From Chaetorhynchus papuensis (lineage: Eukaryota; Chordata; Aves; Passeriformes; Rhipiduridae): 64,000 nt of DNA. The stretch is from NCBI GenBank assembly GCA_013396525.1, contig VWYX01001269.1, forward strand, positions 124,001 through 188,000. Reading direction: 5' to 3'. Below the pieces are notes generated by a model. It did not search any database. It was given only the letters and a program-made list of their open reading frames with translations, and was not told the origin of the DNA. Of this stretch, positions 57,871 to 64,000 are shown piece by piece; position 1 is the first letter of the stretch, and each line of letters opens with the position of its first letter. The position numbers were made by a program, and so were the translations under genes.

Positions 57871-60800
57871 AATTAATGCAGGCATTTGTCAATAGACCAC
57901 TATTTCTACTAGAGCAAGAAAAAAAAAGGGGGCATAGAAAAAGGAAAACACTCTCTGAGTGCATTTTGAATGCAGTGCTGATGGAGAAAGGAGAAGCAGG
58001 TCCTCCTAAGAGCAGTCTCTTAGTTTATTTTCCATAAATCTGTTGGGCAGCTTGAATCGATAAGAGTCTTCTGGAACACCTGAGGGCTATTAGAGCCCTT
58101 TTCCATCATATACTGTTTTATAATAGCTCAGTTTATTCAGGCTGAGTGTGTCCGTTTGCATATCTATCCTTAGAACTAATCTGAAATAATGATGTAATAA
58201 TGGTTTTAAGGATAGGCCTCTTTGCCAAATAAATCTTAGGTTTTAAATTATACAGTGGCCCAGTGGCCCTTTAGAGCTCTTGCACTCCCTGACTGATAAG
58301 ATTTAAGTCCCTGAGGTCCAAAATTAACTGTGCTATAGCATGCATTATGGCTGCATCACAGAGCAATTTTATCAGCAGTTAGGAGACAGCAGAATTGCAC
58401 AAGTCTGGTGCTATCAATAGGAAGTGATGACTCACCCAGCTAGTGCTTTCAAAGTGGCAATATCCTATACACTGAAAATATCTTTGGAGGGTGATAAGTG
58501 ACCCCATTGCCAGGAATAGGTGAAAGAGTGTTAGCAGCAAGAAGAAGGAAAAATAAGCCTTTACATATCGCACCCTTTACTTCTGATACCTGTGAAAAAA
58601 ACTCACTTAGATTGTGAGTTTGACCATTAAATAGAGTACAGCTTTTCCGGCTTTATTGAAGTGATTTTTGAACTGTCATCCTTATAAAACAAGTTCATGT
58701 CAGTCTTCACAGAGCCCACAGACAATAGTCTGATCATATAAACACAGACTGACACAAGACCTGGGACGTGTTCAAAGAGCACTGTGATGAAAGAACAACC
58801 TGACTTGAATGAATGGTGGGTAATGCTTAGAACAATAGGTGAAAGGTGCTCAGGAAAGTTAAAATAAAGAGTTCTTAGTACTCAGAATGAATCCTAAAGA
58901 GTAATGACATGATTTAGTCGTGTGCAAGCCTATCTATTCTGCCATTCAGAGATTCTGAAGACCATTCCTATGGAGCTCCAGAGACAGTGTTTGATGAGCT
59001 TAACAGTCCATGTGGCACCCTTCCAAATCTGCATGAGGCAACGGAAATTCAAGTTGCTTCCAGCTTTCTAGAGAATAGATTGGATGTTAAGTAGAGCAAA
59101 GCAAAGCAGGTTTCTGCTATATGTCTAGACATGGATGGTAAATGACTTTTTTGAGGGTGCATTGATTAGAAAAATGACTGCTTGCCCTTGAGTCACTGCC
59201 AAGTTCAGACTGGCTCTATATCATTGATGAATACTGATGCAAGAGGAATGAATAAACTTCTGCAATAACATTAGGTCTACACTGTCACTGAGCACTTTTT
59301 GAAAGGAAGAGTGTGGATAATCTACTTATGTAAAGGAAAAGCAAGAAACAAAACTGCATTTAAAACTGTCTCAATTTATAATACAGAGTTCGGTGGGCTC
59401 TAGATTTAATGGCTTCCTATTTTATATATAATCATGTATTTTCCTCGTTAGCCGATGGATGCTGATTTCTAAAAGAATATGGATGCAGATTAAAGAATCT
59501 TGGGTTTTGTCCCAAACTAGGGTTTTGTCCTCTAAAGTTCTAAAGTGTTTAGCAACGAGTGCTCCATAGGAGAAAACCTTCCCCTAACCAACATCCACTT
59601 TTCCTCATTACAGAGTCATTCTTCTCCTTCTATGAATCTCACAAGGATTTTGATGCTCTTTTTGAGAATTTCAGACCTTTCCATACTTGGTTGATGTTGG
59701 ACAATGAGTTCAAATGTCACCAAGTTCCTGGAAAGCCAAACACATACATGCAGGCTGGGAGCAAGTACTTTTTGTCTTTGTTAGAAGTCAGCAACAAAGG
59801 GACTCCTTGAAATGCTGGATTTGCCCATGGCTTTTTGCTGAAACTGCTCCTCAGCCTCTGGGTTTTCTCTAGTGAAACAGAAAAATGATGCAAGAGAACT
59901 CTAATTCCCAAACTGCAAACGTCGAGTGAGATGTATGTACAGACTCTACGTTAGGTACCAATAAAGGTAGCAGACTTTTCTTTGGACTGGAGCTTTTACC
60001 AGCTTGCCTGTAATCCGTTTCGAAAAGGTCACTAAAAATCTGCAGACTCACAATTCAGATGTGCCTCCTTGGCCTCTTCTTGAAGGGCACAGAAAAAAAT
60101 AAGAGCTAAAGTAGTGGAAATCCAGGGGAATGACAAATACATTCATTTAAGAAAGATAGTCAGAGAGTGCCAACAGTGCACCAAATAGAGATGAGGCAAA
60201 TACTGGGTCCCAGCTCCTACTGAAACCACCTGAAGGGCAGACTGGCACTGTCAGAGATTTTCATGTCTCCTCATCATCTCCTGCTACGTGTTCCCATCAC
60301 CAGTTGTGTGCCAGTGCCGCTGTGACATGAATGAATCAGAAAACCAGTCTGGTCAGAAACCTATCACTTTTTATTAGTTTTGGACTGATTTTCAGGCAGA
60401 TCACTTTACTGAACCAGTTCACTGAACATCAGGATGAATAGTAGAGATGGCAAAAAAAGAGAATTGGGAATGTATGGCCAAGGTTAGGGGAGACAGGCTC
60501 CACTTCTGTTGACTTAGGGCCATCATAAAATCACAGCCTAAGCTGTAAATACTTGAAAAGCTGGTAGATATTTCTTTCAAAGTGCAGCTGTGCAGGACAA
60601 TTCATAGGCAGTGAAACATATGAGTTCTGGGTCCCAAATAATTGTGTTCATAGGGCAGATACAACACTTTAGTTAAAGAAATTCTCTTTGATATTAATAT
60701 AAATAAGCTAAAGCATCAGAAGCTGTTAACAGAAAAGTGATTTAAATTATTAGCAGTTGCACTAAGGGAAAAATATCCAGAATAGACTCTATTCCCACAC

Positions 60801-63800
60801 CTTGACCAAGCTGGTCTAAACTTTAAACTCAATAGAGAAAGACAATAAACACCCAAACTTAACTTCCTGGGAGATCAGTAGTGCAGGATTCAGAGAAGAC
60901 TTTGTCTGCAGATGCAGGAGAACACTGCTTCCAGGGGACTCTAGCTAGGGGGACAGCAAATGTGACCTGAATCCCAGTTTGTTTGGAAATAGCTGCATAT
61001 ATACAAGCCTTAAAAGGGTGAAATTAGGTAATTCCCTCCAGCAAAAAAGCAAAAAATAACTGCAGGGTAAGTTGCCCAAGCCATGGGACATCTTCTATAT
61101 AACTGATAAAAAGCTGCAGAGGATGACAAATGATTACATAGCAGAGCAATAACACTGCATTCTTATTCTTTTTTTTAAGATAACCCAACATATGCACACA
61201 TCTGATAAATTAAATCTGCTGTTTATAAACTGCATGAAATTCTGAAACCAGGAAACAAAACATGCCTCTTGTGGTTCCTCTTTCAAGCTGCTTCTTCAGT
61301 GGCATTGCTAAACTAACAGCTCAATTTCCCTGCCTGTGATGCAGGCGCCTTTCTTTGACAACAAGGCACCCCTGATGCCTTGGTTTCAGTCACCCCATGA
61401 CACCTGACAAGACAGTGTCATCGAACTTCTTATTTCTGAAGACTGCGTTTTTTGAGAAAAAAGTGCAAGATACCAGGAGATACAGCCATATTCGTAAATT
61501 CCGGCATCCCATGAATGCTAAAGGGTAGAACTAGGAATTTCATATCACCCATTTATTTCCTGCATAAGCATTTCTCCCACATGAAGAAGCAATTGTCAAA
61601 GGAGGCTTAAGAATATTCCAAATCCAAGCAGGATGAGAGACAGTATAAAAACAAGGACCTTTCTGCTTTGGGGGAAATACAGATTATGTAATCCAATTTT
61701 ATTTCTTTTTCACTTTTTTTTTTAATTTTATTTTTTTATTTTGCCATTTTGATTGGAATGATTCCTAACCAATAAAGTATTTTGAGTTGGTGTTTTCAGT
61801 GTTAGTTTTTTGATGCAGGTTTTACTTTTTTTCTTCTTCCTACCTACCGTGCAATGTGTGTCTTGAAACAAATGTTCTTCCACTCAGGAGAGACCATCCT
61901 CAGAGACACAAATTCCATATTTAAAATATATTGCATTTTGATGTCTCATCTACCTGGCTGATGATGGGGTTGAAATACCACTTTGTGCACAAGCTTTTGA
62001 TCTTTTGATCTAAATATCATTGTTTAATACTGTTTTACCATTGGGAAGAAATAGAACAAAGTAAAAAATTCATCAGATCACGTTGAGGGGAGGTATGTTT
62101 TGTCTTGGGCTTTTTAAAGCCAATTGTATGACATGGAAACAATCTTAGATTTTGTAGAAGGTTTTGTTTGGTTTTGCTTTCTCTGACTGCTTTCCCCATT
62201 TCCACTGCCTCCCATCTTTCACCTGAATCAACCCTACTTTCTCTTTGATAATCACACTTCCATTTAACTGCTAGCCTTGTCATCACTGTAGTTAAATGAA
62301 ATAAGCATAACAGTGCATGATGCCTCGAATATAATGAACACATAAATGAGCTGCCTCTGAAAAAATAAATATATACATAAATAATGGTAGGGTGATCTGG
62401 CCTGTGTACACAGGAATGAGTTAATTCCAGGTTGTTACACACTTGTCCAAACTCACTGATTGCTTTCAGTATCTAAAAAGTTGTGAGTACAGGATTCTCC
62501 ATATTTGAAAACTGATGAAATCTTCCTCTTAGCTGAATTCTGACGTGTCCAGGAAAGATCATTTTATAGCCTTTCTATACACGTTAACACTTGGGAGGTT
62601 CGTGCTTTAGGAATTAACAGTTAGAAATTGAAGAGTTTTAATTTTCCCCTTGTGCTGCTTATTTCACAATTTGCAGTTGATGGTATTTGTCTAAGGCATG
62701 TATCTCTTGGGTCCCAGTCCCCATTCATGAAAACTGGGGTCTGGTCACAACCTCCTGTGGGACCCTTCTGCCCTTTTGCCTGGTTTTCCTTCCACAGGAT
62801 ACTGGGCTGCAGAAGAATATGATGTGCTTGGTTCTGAGCAGTGATTTCAGATGCATGTTTTGAAATCTAGGCATGAATGTTAGTAATGCAGTGATGAAGC
62901 AGAGGAAGCTGCACCGGGAGAAAGGCTGTGCTTTATGGAGAACAGAATAAAGACATAGCCTGGTTATGGTTTCTGTCTAAATCTTTATCACCAAAAAATG
63001 ACAGAGATCAAGAACACAGCTTTCTTCCATTTCCCCAGGGAAGACCTGAACCAGTCATCAAGATATTTATCACTATCAGGTGAGGGAAAGGCAGGTTTTT
63101 GTGTCTTGACTTACATCTGTCATCTGAACGTGACAGTCCTCATTCTCAGTGGAGTGTTGCATTGCCAGGCATGCAGCAGGAGATGAGGGCTCATGCTCTG
63201 GCCTAACTCTGAATAGACAGTATGCACTGTCAAACTGCATTGCCCTCGTTTTTTGCCTTGGGTGCAGTGCACACCCACTGCCTCAGTTGTGGAGACTGGT
63301 CAATGTAGGCGAATGTGTTTGTTTTATGTACTTAGGGCTCTGTTTCCTGAACATCTCAAGATCTTGATCGTAAGAGATGTCACAACAAAGAATCTTTTTT
63401 TTTAACAAATAAAATTCAAGAGACAATAACACAACTCCACTTCTCTGAAGTAACACATGAAAAAATTACAAGATAAAAGTCTCAACAGACTTGAGAAATG
63501 ACTGGCTGCAAGTTGTTCAGTTGTTGCTTACAATATGGGGCTTGCTCTTAAAAACTGCTTTTACTATTAAAATAAGATGCTTTTTAATTTGAAAAATCTT
63601 TGAAATCCATCTACGTATACATCTGCCTGCCTACTTGTGTATTTACCTACCTACTTGGCAAGCAGCCTGCCTATCAGTAGAACACATGTTGCAGAGGCTC
63701 CCCTTTGTTAGGAAGGGGAAAAATGAGTGCTGCATGATGTTCTGTGTCCCTTGATTCACAGAGGTCTGATAGGAGATAGATTCAGAACTGAATAGGAAAA

Positions 63801-64000
63801 AATGAGCCAGTGAAATCAGAGTGGCTTTGGTTGAATGACAGAATAAGGAAAGATTCAGCAAAGCTGGCTGTACAACTAAAATGTACGTCAGATTGTAATA
63901 CTTGATACTTCTCAATAGGAAGAGTCCTGCTACAGTTATGGGTAGAGCCATATTTGAGAGGCTTGAACTTCCAGACTCTGAATACATCAACCAGATTGTG
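57871..64000. other. Unique sequence to the right edge, candidate conserved element
   Basis: No gene recognised in 6.1 kb. 58030-58320 is repeat-free and even in composition (includes gtttgcatatctat), a candidate conserved element. T-rich sequence is at 61699-61741. 63608-63665 has a degenerate tetranucleotide pattern. 63808-63865 may be a weak relic of the palindromic repeat family. Frames are under 140 codons with no known domain. Confidence 0.45.
63608..63665 (+). repeat. Degenerate tetranucleotide repeat (CTAC/CTGC)
   Basis: Words ctgcctgcctac, acctacctacttg and gcctgcctatc recur with a four-base period and interruptions. It looks like an old, decayed microsatellite. Confidence 0.55.

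Noticed and set aside
59559..59810. 83-codon plus frame with a protein-like composition
   Set aside because: No known domain and no convincing splice sites around it; kept out for lack of support.
1..64000. CRISPR arrays, bacterial operons, rRNA genes, or endogenous retrovirus LTRs
   Set aside because: No regularly spaced repeats, no packed genes with ribosome-binding sites, no rRNA-like sequence, and no primer-binding site or paired LTRs were seen.

Overview
This window looks like non-coding DNA from a bird nuclear genome. The evidence is several copies of the LINE retrotransposon CR1 with the avian 3' end: a cysteine-poor, degenerate RT tail, the 'ggttggaactagatgatctt'-like block, and a terminal attctatg-type 8-bp repeat. 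There are also very old amniote repeats (CR1 copies of the type abundant in turtles, an L2-clade LINE, a MIR-like SINE). The sequence is AT-rich, has no operon-like gene packing, and has one assembly gap of Ns. I recognise no protein-coding gene on either strand. The open frames are short, overlap in several frames, or lie in repeats or low-complexity tracts. The window is therefore either intergenic or inside large introns, and the sequence alone does not say which.

Layout. 0-5 kb: an ancient CR1 copy at the left edge, then unique sequence. 5-10.9 kb: a MIR-like SINE, unique AT-rich DNA and a 100-bp imperfect palindrome (about 7.17-7.27 kb). 10.86-11.34 kb: a CR1 3' end of an older subfamily. 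11.3-23.1 kb: a long unique stretch with small duplications and homopolymer tracts. 23.15-23.58 kb: CR1 of a second subfamily. 25.96-26.2 kb: a (TTCCC)n microsatellite running into a 195-N gap. 26.7-28.1 kb: an unusually long L2-clade remnant with a decayed reverse-transcriptase box. 30.1-31.2 kb: the longest CR1, about 1.1 kb, with dead RT sequence. 33.80-34.30 kb: a tRNA-Ala-like pseudogene fused directly to an internally deleted CR1, the most interesting object here. 37.4-37.65 kb: a nearly pure polypurine tract ending in a G-quadruplex motif. 42.6-46.9 kb: a cluster of an ancient CR1, a (TA)n/(TG)n microsatellite, and three young-to-middle-aged CR1 ends in opposite orientations. 54.1-54.5 kb: an ancient CR1 ORF2 fragment. 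57.6-57.9 kb: a further CR1 end. The rest is unique sequence that may include conserved non-coding elements, which cannot be proved from one genome.

Nothing here works as a gene pathway. The unifying story is layered LINE activity: old L2/MIR and amniote CR1, then avian CR1 subfamilies, with one apparent LINE-mediated capture of a tRNA transcript. Repeat assignments rest on consensus sequences remembered from the families and were not checked with a database search.
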